From contig NZ_NJIX01000002.1 in the NCBI RefSeq assembly GCF_002209485.1, positions 310,001 to 374,000 of the forward strand: 64,000 nucleotides of DNA, in the 5' to 3' direction. The position numbers and the translations under genes were made by a program. Below are positions 44,580 through 52,811 of this stretch, piece by piece. The notes below the pieces were generated by a model. It was not told where the DNA came from, searched no databases, and saw nothing but the letters and a program-made list of their open reading frames with translations. Position 1 is the stretch's first letter. Each line of letters opens with the position of its first letter. Origin of the DNA: Achromobacter sp. HZ34 (GTDB lineage Bacteria > Pseudomonadota > Gammaproteobacteria > Burkholderiales > Burkholderiaceae_B).

Positions 44580-46205
44580 TTGCACGCCAGTGCCATCGCC
44601 TGGCCGCCGGATGCAGCCACGCTCGACTATCTGGCGGCGCTGTCGGGTTACGTCCTGATGGGCCTTCTTTGCGTGGCCGGCGCCATCGGCTGGACGCAGC
44701 GGCGGGGACGCAGCGCCCGTCGCGCCGCGGAGAAAGCGCGCATGGAAGCCACCCATGCGCGCGAGCGGGCACAGACCGCGGACACGGTCAGGTCCACTTT
44801 CCTGGCCACCGTCAGCCATGAGATCCGCACGCCGCTCAACGGCGTGATCGGCGTGCTGGACATCCTTGGCGACACGCCGCTCGATACGGAACAGCGGCAT
44901 TACATCGACATTGCAACGCACTCCGCGCGGCTGCTGTTGCGCGTCATCAATGACATCCTCGACTACGCCAAGATCGAATCAGGCGCGCTGCATCTCTATA
45001 AGGCGCCCTACGGCCTGTACCCGGCGATGGAAAACATCGCGAATCTCTATCTGCCGCTGGCGCGGCGCAAAGGACTGAGCCTGACCGTCGCCATCATGCC
45101 GCACTTCGACCGCAGCCTGATCGGCGACGAAATACGCATAGGACAGGTCGTGGCCAATCTTTTGAACAATGCCGTCTCGTTCACCGAGCACGGCAGCATC
45201 GTGCTGTCGGCCCGGCGCCGCGTGCGGCGTGACCGGGACCATATCGAGATTACGGTGCGCGACACGGGGCCCGGCATGTCGGCGGAGTATCAGCGCCATC
45301 TGTACTCACCCTTCCAGCAGGAAGACAATTCGACCACCCGGCGGCATGGCGGGACAGGATTGGGGCTGTCCATCGTCAAGCTTCTACTCGACCTCATGGG
45401 CGGGACCATACACATCCACAGCGTGGCGGGGCGTGGCACCCGGGCGACGGTGCGCCTCCCTGCCCAATGGGGCGAACGCACGGTGGACTGGCCCTGCCAT
45501 GCGGGCCGGCGCGCGACGGTGGCGGTAAGCAACCGCCTGCTGCGGCCCGCCATACAGGCCTGGTTGCGCAAGATGGAAATCGAAGAGGTTGGCGCGGACC
45601 GTGGCGCTGACCTGAGCATCATGGACGGCAGCGATGGCGGCTTCGTCTGTCGCCTCGCCGACGGCGCCACCCCCAGCATCCACGCCCTCGCCCCTTTCCT
45701 GAGAGTCCTGGCCAAGGCATGGCGCGGCGAAGCGGACTCACCGGAGGCAGGCACGGCGCCCTTGGGGCCGGAGTGCACGGGCGGGCCCGACCGCCCTGCT
45801 CCCTTGTTCCAGTCGACCCGGGACCTGTTGCTGGTCGAAGACAATGAAATCAATCGCGACCTTACCCTGCGCCAACTGCATCGCCTGGGTATCGAAGCGC
45901 GCGCCGCGGACGACGGCGAAAGCGGCTATACGCAATGGCTGTGCGTGCGCCCGCGCATCGTGCTGGTGGACTGCCATATGCCGCGGCTGGACGGCTATGG
46001 CCTGGCGCGGCGCATACGCATCCACGAGATGGTGCACGGCCTGCCGCGCACGAAATTGATAGGCTTCAGCGCCAACGCCACCCAGACCGATGCCCAGGCC
46101 TGCCGTGCCGCCGGAATGGACGATTACGTGCCCAAACCTGCCTCACGCGGCTCGCTGGCATCGGCCCTGCGGCGCGCGGGCCTGGCCTGGGCTTGGGACG
46201 GATGA
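44580..46205 (+). CDS. Hybrid histidine kinase with C-terminal receiver, no sensor domain
   Basis: A 541-residue kinase starting at a TTG two bases after the response regulator stop, with CGGAG eight bases upstream. A single hydrophobic segment (about 19-38) is followed directly by a coiled-coil signalling helix and the dimerisation domain with H80 ('[11 protein letters not shown]'). The ATPase domain shows N196 ('NLLNNAVSF'), DTGPG (228-232) and GGTGLGL (257-263). A 120-residue linker leads to a receiver (about 413-530) with D421, D464 ('[11 protein letters not shown]') and K519. No periplasmic Venus-flytrap or PAS domain is present, unlike BvgS. Signal probably comes from the membrane segment or another protein. 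Confidence 0.9.
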   Translation: MHASAIAWPPDAATLDYLAALSGYVLMGLLCVAGAIGWTQRRGRSARRAAEKARMEATHARERAQTADTVRSTFLATVSHEIRTPLNGVIGVLDILGDTPLDTEQRHYIDIATHSARLLLRVINDILDYAKIESGALHLYKAPYGLYPAMENIANLYLPLARRKGLSLTVAIMPHFDRSLIGDEIRIGQVVANLLNNAVSFTEHGSIVLSARRRVRRDRDHIEITVRDTGPGMSAEYQRHLYSPFQQEDNSTTRRHGGTGLGLSIVKLLLDLMGGTIHIHSVAGRGTRATVRLPAQWGERTVDWPCHAGRRATVAVSNRLLRPAIQAWLRKMEIEEVGADRGADLSIMDGSDGGFVCRLADGATPSIHALAPFLRVLAKAWRGEADSPEAGTAPLGPECTGGPDRPAPLFQSTRDLLLVEDNEINRDLTLRQLHRLGIEARAADDGESGYTQWLCVRPRIVLVDCHMPRLDGYGLARRIRIHEMVHGLPRTKLIGFSANATQTDAQACRAAGMDDYVPKPASRGSLASALRRAGLAWAWDG

Positions 46206-46576
46206 TGATGACACCTTTACTGGATATGGAATTACTGCTTGAGCTCTACCCCGACGCCGCGGCCCGCCACGGCTTCCTGCTGCGGGCGCACGAGCTGCTG
46301 TCGGCGGATCGCGTGGCGCTGCAAGACGCCATGGCACGGCGCGATCATGTCAGCGCCCGCGAGCTGGCGCACCGCATCCAGGGCACCGCGGCGTTCTTGA
46401 ACGGGGCGCGGGAAATCACGCAGAAGTTGTTCAGCCGCCTGAACCTGGCTTTGGCGCGCGCGAATGCCACGCGCACCATCAGCGGTGGGGAACCGGTGCT
46501 GGCCTATCTATCCGACCTGGAAGTCGCGCTATTGAACGCCGCGGAAGACCTTGGCGCCCAGCCGCGCACCGGATGA
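46202..46576 (+). CDS. Hpt-domain histidine phosphotransfer protein
   Basis: A 124-residue helical protein whose 'ARELAHRIQGTAAFLNG' contains the phosphotransfer His at residue 57, the standard H-R-x-x-G-x-A pattern of Hpt domains. ATG at 46202 overlaps the kinase stop (ATGATGATG, with TGA at 46203-46205), so translation is coupled. It would pass phosphate from the hybrid kinase receiver to the LuxR-type regulator. In BvgS the Hpt domain is fused to the kinase; here it is a separate gene. A palindrome lies across its stop. Confidence 0.88.
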   Translation: MMMTPLLDMELLLELYPDAAARHGFLLRAHELLSADRVALQDAMARRDHVSARELAHRIQGTAAFLNGAREITQKLFSRLNLALARANATRTISGGEPVLAYLSDLEVALLNAAEDLGAQPRTG

Positions 46577-46593
46577 AAATTGGGCCAATTTCA
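46574..46593. promoter_or_regulatory. Dyad across the Hpt gene stop codon
   Basis: AAATTG-GGC-CAATTT lies within a longer imperfect dyad TGAAAATTGG/CCAATTTCA at the end of the Hpt gene. With no T-tract it looks more like a protein-binding site or mRNA 3' structure than a terminator. Confidence 0.4.
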
Positions 46594-46635
46594 GTCGAAA
46601 AGACGGTTCACCAAGCTGCCCCCGGAAGCCGCGAG

Positions 46636-46664
46636 ATGACAGTTTGACTGAACTTCGGTACAAT
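46636..46664 (+). promoter_or_regulatory. Sigma-70 promoter upstream of the osmoprotectant ABC operon
   Basis: ATGACA (46636-46641) and TACAAT (46659-46664) are separated by exactly 17 bp, five of six matches to each hexamer. Transcription would begin near 46671, about 430 nt before the first ABC gene. The leader contains a 10-bp palindrome TTTGGCCAAA (46825-46834) but no open frame with a convincing ribosome binding site, so a long untranslated leader or a small RNA is possible. The rest of 46577-47099 holds no gene I can support. Confidence 0.6.
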
Positions 46665-47099
46665 AGCCGCCACGTTGCCATCCGTTCTCATCAGTCTAGT
46701 ATTTCCAATACCGCCGCAACATAGCGCCGCAGTACAGCGCAATCAACGGCACAGACTGAGTCATCGTTTGGCAGTCCCGACTATCGGCGGCGCATCGGAT
46801 TTTTGCTTCTAACTCGCGCTGCCATTTGGCCAAACAGCGGTATTTCGCGCTGATTTGCGCCTCCCTCCGGAACGTCCGGCCCTCTTGGCCGCACCTCCAC
46901 CCTTAGGGTCCCGCCCACTACGGTGATGCACGGACCCACCGCGCGTCCGCCGGCGATCCTGTCGGCCATGGCGCGCATACGTAATGCTTCGCACTGTCGT
47001 GGGCCAGGCCTGGTGCCCTGCCGCCATTGGCCGCCGCCCGCTTGTCATTTCCCGTGCTCGCAACGCCTCATCGCGTTGCGGACCCGGGCTGGGAGAGTC

Positions 47100-47822
47100 A
47101 TGCTGAAAACCAACTCCACCGTGCGTGCCCTGGCCTGGACGGCCTTTGTACTGGCGCTGCTCGCTGGCCTGATCGCCTGGATCGGGCCGGACTTCATCCG
47201 CCAGCAGCGCGGTCGCCTGCTTTACGACGCCGCCGACCATATCCGCCTGGTGGGCATCTCGATGCTGTTGGCCCTGGCGACCGGGCTGCCGGCCGGCGTG
47301 GCCTTGAGCCGTCCTTGCATGCGGCGCTGGTCCGACCGCCTGATGCAGATCTTCAACATCGGCAACACCGTGCCGTCGCTGGCGGTGCTGGCGCTGGCCC
47401 TGGCGGCCTTGGGCATCGGAGAGCGCCCCGCCATCCTGGCCTTATGGCTGGCTTCGCTGCTGCCCATCGTGCGCAACACCACCGAAGGGCTGCGCGGCGT
47501 GTCGCCGGCGCTGACCGAGGCGGCACGCGGCATCGGCATGACGCCGGCGCAGCGCCTGTTCCAGGTGGAATTTCCCAACGCCCTGCCCGTGATCCTGGCC
47601 GGCGTGCGCATCAGCCTGGTGATCAACGTGGGCACCGTGCCCCTTTCTTTCCTGATCGGCGCCAACAGCCTGGGCGAACTCATCTTCCCGGGCATTTACC
47701 TGAACGACCAGCCGCTGCTGCTGCTGGGCGCCGCCGCCACCGCCGTCATGGCGCTGGTCCTGGACGCGATCTTCGCGGCCGGTGGTGCCCTGTACCTGCG
47801 CAAGCGCGGCATGGGCCGATGA
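47100..47822 (+). CDS. Osmoprotectant-type ABC transporter permease (OpuCD/YehW-like)
   Basis: A 240-residue inner-membrane permease of the OpuC/YehW class, with six expected helices. The EAA loop is 'LTEAARGIGMTPAQRLFQVEFPNALPVILAGVRISLV', the usual form of this class. GGGAGAG precedes the ATG. Its stop overlaps the next gene. Likely substrates are glycine betaine, choline or carnitine, judging from the family. Confidence 0.9.
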   Translation: MLKTNSTVRALAWTAFVLALLAGLIAWIGPDFIRQQRGRLLYDAADHIRLVGISMLLALATGLPAGVALSRPCMRRWSDRLMQIFNIGNTVPSLAVLALALAALGIGERPAILALWLASLLPIVRNTTEGLRGVSPALTEAARGIGMTPAQRLFQVEFPNALPVILAGVRISLVINVGTVPLSFLIGANSLGELIFPGIYLNDQPLLLLGAAATAVMALVLDAIFAAGGALYLRKRGMGR

Positions 47823-48778
47823 GCGGTAAATCAAGGAGAAGCAATTTGTTGAACAAGCATTCCACATCCCGCCGCCGGCTGTTGCCGCGCGCGCTGCGGT
47901 GCGTCGCGAGCCTGCTGATGCTGGCGCAGGTGGGCCTGGGCACCGCCCACGCAGCCACGCCTTTACGCGTCGGCGGCAAAAACTTCACCGAACAATTGAT
48001 CCTGTCCTCGATGACCTCGCAATATCTGCGCGCCAAGGGCTATTCCACGGATCTCACCACCGGCCTGGGCAGCACGCTGATGCGCCAGGCGCTGGAAAAC
48101 GGCCAGCTGGACGTCGTCTGGGACTACACCGGCACCGCGCTGGTGGTGTTCAACCACGTCAAGGAAAAGCTGGACGCCGACCAGAGCTACGCACGGGTGA
48201 AAACCCTGGACGCGAAAAAAGGCCTGGTGTGGCTGGACGCCTCCAAGGTCAACAATACCTACGCCTTGGCCATGCCGCATGATCGCGCCGTTGCCACCGG
48301 CATCACCACGCTGTCGGAATACGCGAAGATGGTGCGCGACACCCCCAAGAAGCGGCATCCCTTTGCCGTCGACATGGAATTCGCCGCGCGGCCCGACGGC
48401 CTGGGCCCCTTGAAAGACGCGTACCAACTGCCGCTGACCCGGCGCGACATCATTCAGCTGGATCCCGGCCTGGTCTACACCGCGCTGCGCAACAACCAGG
48501 TCGACACCGGCCTGGTCTACACCACCGACGGCCGCGTCAAGGGCTTCAACCTGGTGCTGCTGCGCGACGACCTGAATTACTTCCCGGCCTACAACGCGGT
48601 TCCCGTGGTGCGCGCGGAAACGCTGCGCGCCAATCCGGAACTGGGCGCCCAGTTGAACGCCCTGGCCGCGCAGCTCGACAACGCCGCCATGACCGAGATG
48701 AACTACCAGGTCGATATCGGGCAGCGCCCGGTGGACCAGGTAGCCACCGATTTCCTGCGCCAGCATGGCCTGATCTGA
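47819..48778 (+). CDS. Osmoprotectant-type ABC transporter substrate-binding protein (OpuCC/OsmX-like)
   Basis: A 319-residue periplasmic binding protein: an Arg-rich signal peptide, then 'ATPLRVGGKNFTEQLILSSMTSQYLRAKGYSTDLTTGLGSTLMRQALENGQLDVVWDYTGTAL' split over the first 110 residues, the OpuAC-fold pattern. ATG at 47819 overlaps the permease stop (ATGA); a TTG at 47846 with AAGGAG seven bases upstream is an equally good start and would shorten the signal peptide. It captures the ligand for the two permeases and ATPase. Confidence 0.9.
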   Translation: MSGKSRRSNLLNKHSTSRRRLLPRALRCVASLLMLAQVGLGTAHAATPLRVGGKNFTEQLILSSMTSQYLRAKGYSTDLTTGLGSTLMRQALENGQLDVVWDYTGTALVVFNHVKEKLDADQSYARVKTLDAKKGLVWLDASKVNNTYALAMPHDRAVATGITTLSEYAKMVRDTPKKRHPFAVDMEFAARPDGLGPLKDAYQLPLTRRDIIQLDPGLVYTALRNNQVDTGLVYTTDGRVKGFNLVLLRDDLNYFPAYNAVPVVRAETLRANPELGAQLNALAAQLDNAAMTEMNYQVDIGQRPVDQVATDFLRQHGLI

Positions 48779-48793
48779 CGGCTGAGGAGCGAC

Positions 48794-49444
48794 ATGAGCA
48801 TTTTCGACTACCTGATTCAAACGTGGCCATCCCTGCTGCGCCTGGCGGGCCAGCATCTTGCCCTGGTGGGCGCGGCGGTGGGTTGCGCCATCTTGTGCGG
48901 CATTCCGCTGGGCGTGCTGATGGTGCGCGTGCGCTGGCTGGCCACGCCGCTGCTGAGCCTGGCCACGGTGATCCTGACCCTGCCCTCGATCGCGCTGTTC
49001 GGCCTGATGATTCCCATCTTCGGCCGCTTCGGCCACGCCCTGGGCTACGTGCCGGCCGTCACCGCCGTGTTTCTTTATTCCCTGTTGCCCATCATGCGCA
49101 ACACCTACGTCGCGCTGACGAATGTCGATCCCGGCATCCGTGAAGCCGCGCGCGGCATCGGCATGACGCCCTGGCAGCGCCTGCGCATGGTGGAACTGCC
49201 GCTGGCCACGCCCGTCATCATCGGCGGCGTGCGTACCGCCGTGGTGATGAACATCGGCGTGGCGACGATTTCCGCGCTGATCGGCGCAGGCGGCCTTGGC
49301 GTGCTGATCCTGCAAGCCATCAGCCAGAGCAACATGAGCAAGCTCGCCATGGGCGCCGTCCTGGTCAGCGTACTGGCCATCGCCGCCGATTTTTGCCTGC
49401 AGTGGCTGCAGCGCGCCCTAACACCGAAAGGAGTCCGGACATGA
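48794..49444 (+). CDS. Osmoprotectant-type ABC transporter permease (OpuCB-like)
   Basis: A 216-residue permease with five to six helices. The EAA loop is 'REAARGIGMTPWQRLRMVELPLATPVIIGGVRTAVVMNIG', and 'GAGGLGVLILQAISQSN' is typical of OpuCB. It begins 15 bp after the binding protein and its stop overlaps the ATPase start in an ATGA (49441-49444). Confidence 0.92.
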   Translation: MSIFDYLIQTWPSLLRLAGQHLALVGAAVGCAILCGIPLGVLMVRVRWLATPLLSLATVILTLPSIALFGLMIPIFGRFGHALGYVPAVTAVFLYSLLPIMRNTYVALTNVDPGIREAARGIGMTPWQRLRMVELPLATPVIIGGVRTAVVMNIGVATISALIGAGGLGVLILQAISQSNMSKLAMGAVLVSVLAIAADFCLQWLQRALTPKGVRT

Positions 49445-50637
49445 TAGAACTCGACCAACTCAGCAAATCGTTCACGCAAAAGGACGGTCACGTGGTGAAG
49501 GCCGTCGATCGCGTCAGCCTGACCGTGCCGCGCGGCGAAATCTGCGTCTTCCTGGGGCCTTCCGGTTGCGGCAAGACCACCACGCTGAAGATGATCAACC
49601 GTCTCATCGCGCCGACGTCGGGACGCGTGCTGATCGACGGCGAGGACACCGCGTCCCTGGACGCCGTCAGCCTGCGCCGCAAGATCGGCTATGTGATCCA
49701 GCAGATCGGCCTGTTCCCCAACATGACCATCGAGCAGAACATCATGGTGGTGCCGCGCCTGATGGGTTGGGACAAGCAGCGCTGCCGCGAACGGGCGCGC
49801 GAACTGCTTGCCATGGTCAAGCTGGATCCCGCCAAGATGATGGCCCGCTACCCGCGTGAACTGTCCGGCGGCCAGCAGCAGCGTGTCGGCGTGATTCGCG
49901 CCCTGGCCGCGGATGCGCCCGTGCTGTTGATGGACGAACCCTTCGGCGCGGTCGATCCGATCAACCGGGAAAGCATCCAGAACGAATTCTTCCAGATGCA
50001 ACGCGAGCTGAACAAGACCGTCATCATGGTGTCGCACGACATCGACGAGGCCATCAAGCTGGGCGATCGGGTGGCGGTTTTCCGCGCCGGACGGCTGGTG
50101 CAGTTCGACCATCCCGACGCGCTGCTGGCACGCCCGGCGGACGATTTCGTGCAGGCCTTCGTCGGCCACGACAACACCTTGAAGCGCCTGCTGCTGGTGC
50201 GCGCGGGCGACGCCGCCAGCCTGCCGCCCTGCGGCTCGCCGGACATGACCATGGCGCAGGCCTACGGCTTGATGGACGAGGCCGACGTGCGCTATCTGCC
50301 CATCCTGGACACCGCCGGCCGCGCCTTGGGCTACATCACCCGGCGCGACGCGCGCGAAGCCATGCGCACGGGCGACCGCGCCTGCGGCGAAGCGCTGCGT
50401 ACGTTTACCGTCACCGCGGCGGTGGACGAGCACTTGCGGATCGTGCTGTCACGCATGTACCAGCACAACACCAGCTGGCTGCCCGTGCTGGATGCCGAGG
50501 GCGTGTACCTGGGTGAAGTGACGCAGGAATCGATCGCCGGATATCTGAGTTCCGGCAAGTCGCGCAGCTTTCTCGCGGCGGCGCCGGCCCAGGCCCAGAC
50601 GCAAACCCAGGCCCGATCGGTCGCGACGCCGGCCTGA
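49441..50637 (+). CDS. Osmoprotectant-type ABC transporter ATPase with CBS domains (OpuCA-like)
   Basis: A 398-residue ATPase: Walker A 'LGPSGCGKTTTLKMINRL', signature 'LSGGQQQRVGVIRAL', Walker B 'VLLMDEPFGAVDPINRE', H-loop 'IMVSHDIDEAI'. The C-terminal part carries two CBS motifs ('LMDEADVRYLPILDTAGRALGYITRRDA' and 'HNTSWLPVLDAEGVYLGEVTQESI', split here), which in OpuA-type systems sense ionic strength. The C-terminal 20 residues are Ala/Gln-rich. It is the last gene of the operon. Confidence 0.93.
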   Translation: MIELDQLSKSFTQKDGHVVKAVDRVSLTVPRGEICVFLGPSGCGKTTTLKMINRLIAPTSGRVLIDGEDTASLDAVSLRRKIGYVIQQIGLFPNMTIEQNIMVVPRLMGWDKQRCRERARELLAMVKLDPAKMMARYPRELSGGQQQRVGVIRALAADAPVLLMDEPFGAVDPINRESIQNEFFQMQRELNKTVIMVSHDIDEAIKLGDRVAVFRAGRLVQFDHPDALLARPADDFVQAFVGHDNTLKRLLLVRAGDAASLPPCGSPDMTMAQAYGLMDEADVRYLPILDTAGRALGYITRRDAREAMRTGDRACGEALRTFTVTAAVDEHLRIVLSRMYQHNTSWLPVLDAEGVYLGEVTQESIAGYLSSGKSRSFLAAAPAQAQTQTQARSVATPA

Positions 50638-50662
50638 CGCGGCCCGGGCCTGACGCGGCCCG
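50631..50662. repeat. 16-bp tandem duplication across the ATPase stop codon
   Basis: GGCCTGACGCGGCCCG occurs twice in tandem at 50631-50646 and 50647-50662, the first copy containing the TGA of the ATPase gene. This is probably simple slippage in a GC-rich stretch. Confidence 0.75.
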
Positions 50663-50879
50663 GCCGTTATGGCCCGAGCTCGCGCGCGGCCTGCATCGCA
50701 GGCTGCGGCCACCCCTCCCTGCCTTACTCTACCCAACGGTGTGGCCCCCCCGCGCCGTTGCGGCATTCCTGTCAAATCCTTTAATTGCCCTTTACCGGTA
50801 TGCTTGCCTCCGCGCAGGCTGCTTGACGACGCCTGCGTGTTCTTTACCTTCCCCCCCTCCACTACGTAGAAACAAGAAC

Positions 50880-51755
50880 ATGGAAGCAACAAAAGTGAAA
50901 GGTAAGTCTCTCCCCCTGCTCGCCGGGCTCGTGGTCGTCGTGCTGCTGGTACTGGTCGCCATCACCGGCTCCTGGTACCAGGTCGACCAGGGCGAACGGG
51001 CCGTCGTGCTGCGCAATGGCCGGCTGGTCGACGTCGCCGAACCGGGCCTGCATCTGAAGGTGCCGGTGATCGATACCACCGTCAACGTCTCCGTGCGCGA
51101 TCACACGTCGACCTTCGACAAGGTCGAATCCTATAGCGCCGACCAGCAGCCGGCCGACATCCGCATCTCGGTCACGTATCGCGTTCCCGACGCCCGCGTC
51201 GGCGATCTCTATTCCCAATACGGTTCGCTGGACAATCTGCAGAACCGCGTGCTGATGCCGCGCACCTACGACCAGATAAAGAAGGTCTTCGGCCGCTTTA
51301 CCGCTGTCTCCGCCATTCAGGACCGCGCCAAGCTGGGCGTGGACGTGACCAGCTCCATCCGCGAAGCGCTGCGCGACGAGCCGGTCACCATCGTAGGCGT
51401 GCAGCTGGAGGACATTTCCTTCTCCAAGACCTACGTGCAATCGATCGAACAACGCATGCTGGCGCAAGTGCAGATCGAAACCACCCGCCAGCAGAAGGAG
51501 ACCGCCACCATCAATGCCGAGATCCAGGTGGTGCAGGCCCAGGCCGAAGCCGACGCCAAGCGGGCCGGCTACAAGGCGGAAGCCGACGGCATCACCCTGC
51601 GGGGTGAAGCCGAAGCCAAGGCCATCGAGGCGCGCGCCAAGGCCCTGGCCGCGAACACCAACCTGGTACAGCTGAATGCCGTGGATAAATGGGATGGCAA
51701 GCTGCCGACTACGCAACTGCCTGGCGCGGCGCTGCCGTTCATCGGCGTGAAGTAA
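50880..51755 (+). CDS. SPFH/band 7 (prohibitin-like) membrane protein
   Basis: A 291-residue protein with one N-terminal membrane helix ('LLAGLVVVVLLVLVAI', about 12-30) and an SPFH domain: 'VDQGERAVVLRNGRLVDVAEPGLHLKVPVID', then 'IRISVTYRVPD' and 'VGVQLEDISFSKTYVQSIEQRMLAQVQIE'. A coiled-coil region rich in Ala/Glu/Lys ('AQAEADAKRAGYKAEADGI', 'AEAKAIEARAKAL') follows. Such proteins form large membrane rings and modulate proteases or microdomains. It resembles prohibitin/HflC. A 14-bp tandem repeat and a strong terminator follow it. Confidence 0.88.
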   Translation: MEATKVKGKSLPLLAGLVVVVLLVLVAITGSWYQVDQGERAVVLRNGRLVDVAEPGLHLKVPVIDTTVNVSVRDHTSTFDKVESYSADQQPADIRISVTYRVPDARVGDLYSQYGSLDNLQNRVLMPRTYDQIKKVFGRFTAVSAIQDRAKLGVDVTSSIREALRDEPVTIVGVQLEDISFSKTYVQSIEQRMLAQVQIETTRQQKETATINAEIQVVQAQAEADAKRAGYKAEADGITLRGEAEAKAIEARAKALAANTNLVQLNAVDKWDGKLPTTQLPGAALPFIGVK

Positions 51756-51771
51756 GCCGTGGTCAGCAACG

Positions 51772-51855
51772 CATGAGTCGAGATTCATGAGTCGAGATTC
51801 ATGAGTCGAGATTCATAAGTCGCGGTTCATAGGCCGCTGCTCATAACTCGCGGCC
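51772..51855 (+). repeat. Six tandem 14-bp repeats after the SPFH gene
   Basis: Three identical units CATGAGTCGAGATT (51772-51813) are followed by three diverging ones (CATAAGTCGCGGTT, CATAGGCCGCTGCT, CATAACTCGCGGCC) to 51855. The perfect copies sit next to the gene and the decayed ones toward the terminator, a common picture for slippage with later drift. Copy number may vary between strains. Confidence 0.85.
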
Positions 51856-51866
51856 TGTAAGTCAAG

Positions 51867-51908
51867 AATCGCAGCGAGCCCTGTTCCGGGGGCTCGCTGC
51901 GATTTTTT
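51867..51908 (+). terminator. Strong rho-independent terminator after the SPFH gene
   Basis: A 15-bp perfect stem AATCGCAGCGAGCCC/GGGCTCGCTGCGATT with an eight-base loop ends in a run of six T residues. Confidence 0.92.
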
Positions 51909-51979
51909 CTTACAACACCGCGAACGCTTTTCCAGGGCCTGGCCCGTTTCGTTCAAAATGGCCGGTACAATCCGGCGCC

Positions 51980-52738
51980 ATGAAAAACGTTGTACTGCTG
52001 CACGCTGTAGCCCTGTCCCTTGCTGTCCTTTCCCTTCCTGCCCACGCCACCGATCCGGATCTCGTCACGCGCAAGACTGCCGTAGGCCACCGCGATTTTC
52101 GCAAGGCCAAAGAGGTGTTGCCCACTGTCTACCAGGGGCGCGAACATGAGTATTACTGCGGCTGCGCCTACTCCGGCAAGCAGGTCGACCTGGCTTCCTG
52201 CGGCTACAAGACGCGCATGAACCTGGCGCGCGCGCAACGCATCGAATGGGAGCACATCGTGCCGGCCTGGACGCTGGGCCATCAACGCCAGTGCTGGCAG
52301 GACAAGAGCCAGGGCAGCAGTGGCCGCAAGAACTGCGAGAAGAACGACGCGGCTTACCGCAAGGCCGAAGGCGATCTGGTCAACCTGGTTCCGTCCGTCG
52401 GCGAAGTCAATGGCGACCGCCAGAACTTCCCCTATTCGCAATGGACGTCGGGCAAGGTCAGCATGTATGGACAATGCCAGACGGCGGTGGATTTCAAGAA
52501 CCGCGCCGTGCAGCCGCGCCCGGAAATCCGCGGAGAGATTTCCCGCATCCAGATGTATATGGCGACGACCTATTCCTTGAAACTGAGCAAGCAGGACCGC
52601 CAGTTGTTCTGCGCCTGGTCGCGGCAGTATCCGGTCAGCACCTGGGAACAGGAACGCAATCGCCGCATCGTCTCGCTGCAGGGCAGCGGCAATCGCTACG
52701 TCACCGACGCCACGGCGCGCGACGCGTTCTGCCGGTAG
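51980..52738 (+). CDS. Secreted endonuclease I (EndA/NucM family)
   Basis: A 252-residue exported DNase. A signal peptide (about 1-23, ending 'PAHA') precedes the beta-beta-alpha-metal nuclease domain: the catalytic His is in 'IEWEHIVPAWTLGHQ', the metal/structural Asn residues in 'EGDLVNLVPSVGEVNGDRQNFPYSQW'. Several Cys residues ('YYCGCAYSGK', 'GQCQTA', 'AFCR') suggest disulphides in the periplasm. It may degrade external DNA for nutrients or limit uptake. It has its own promoter region after the terminator at 51867-51908. Confidence 0.92.
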   Translation: MKNVVLLHAVALSLAVLSLPAHATDPDLVTRKTAVGHRDFRKAKEVLPTVYQGREHEYYCGCAYSGKQVDLASCGYKTRMNLARAQRIEWEHIVPAWTLGHQRQCWQDKSQGSSGRKNCEKNDAAYRKAEGDLVNLVPSVGEVNGDRQNFPYSQWTSGKVSMYGQCQTAVDFKNRAVQPRPEIRGEISRIQMYMATTYSLKLSKQDRQLFCAWSRQYPVSTWEQERNRRIVSLQGSGNRYVTDATARDAFCR

Positions 52739-52811
52739 GCAGAGGCGCAGGCAGAAATACGGGCGACGAGCGCCCCATGCCGCCGGCGCTGCGGGGCCGG
52801 TCGGTCCCGGC

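Noticed and set aside
51772-51855. CRISPR array
   Set aside because: Units are 14 bp with no spacers between them and decay progressively; this is a simple tandem repeat.
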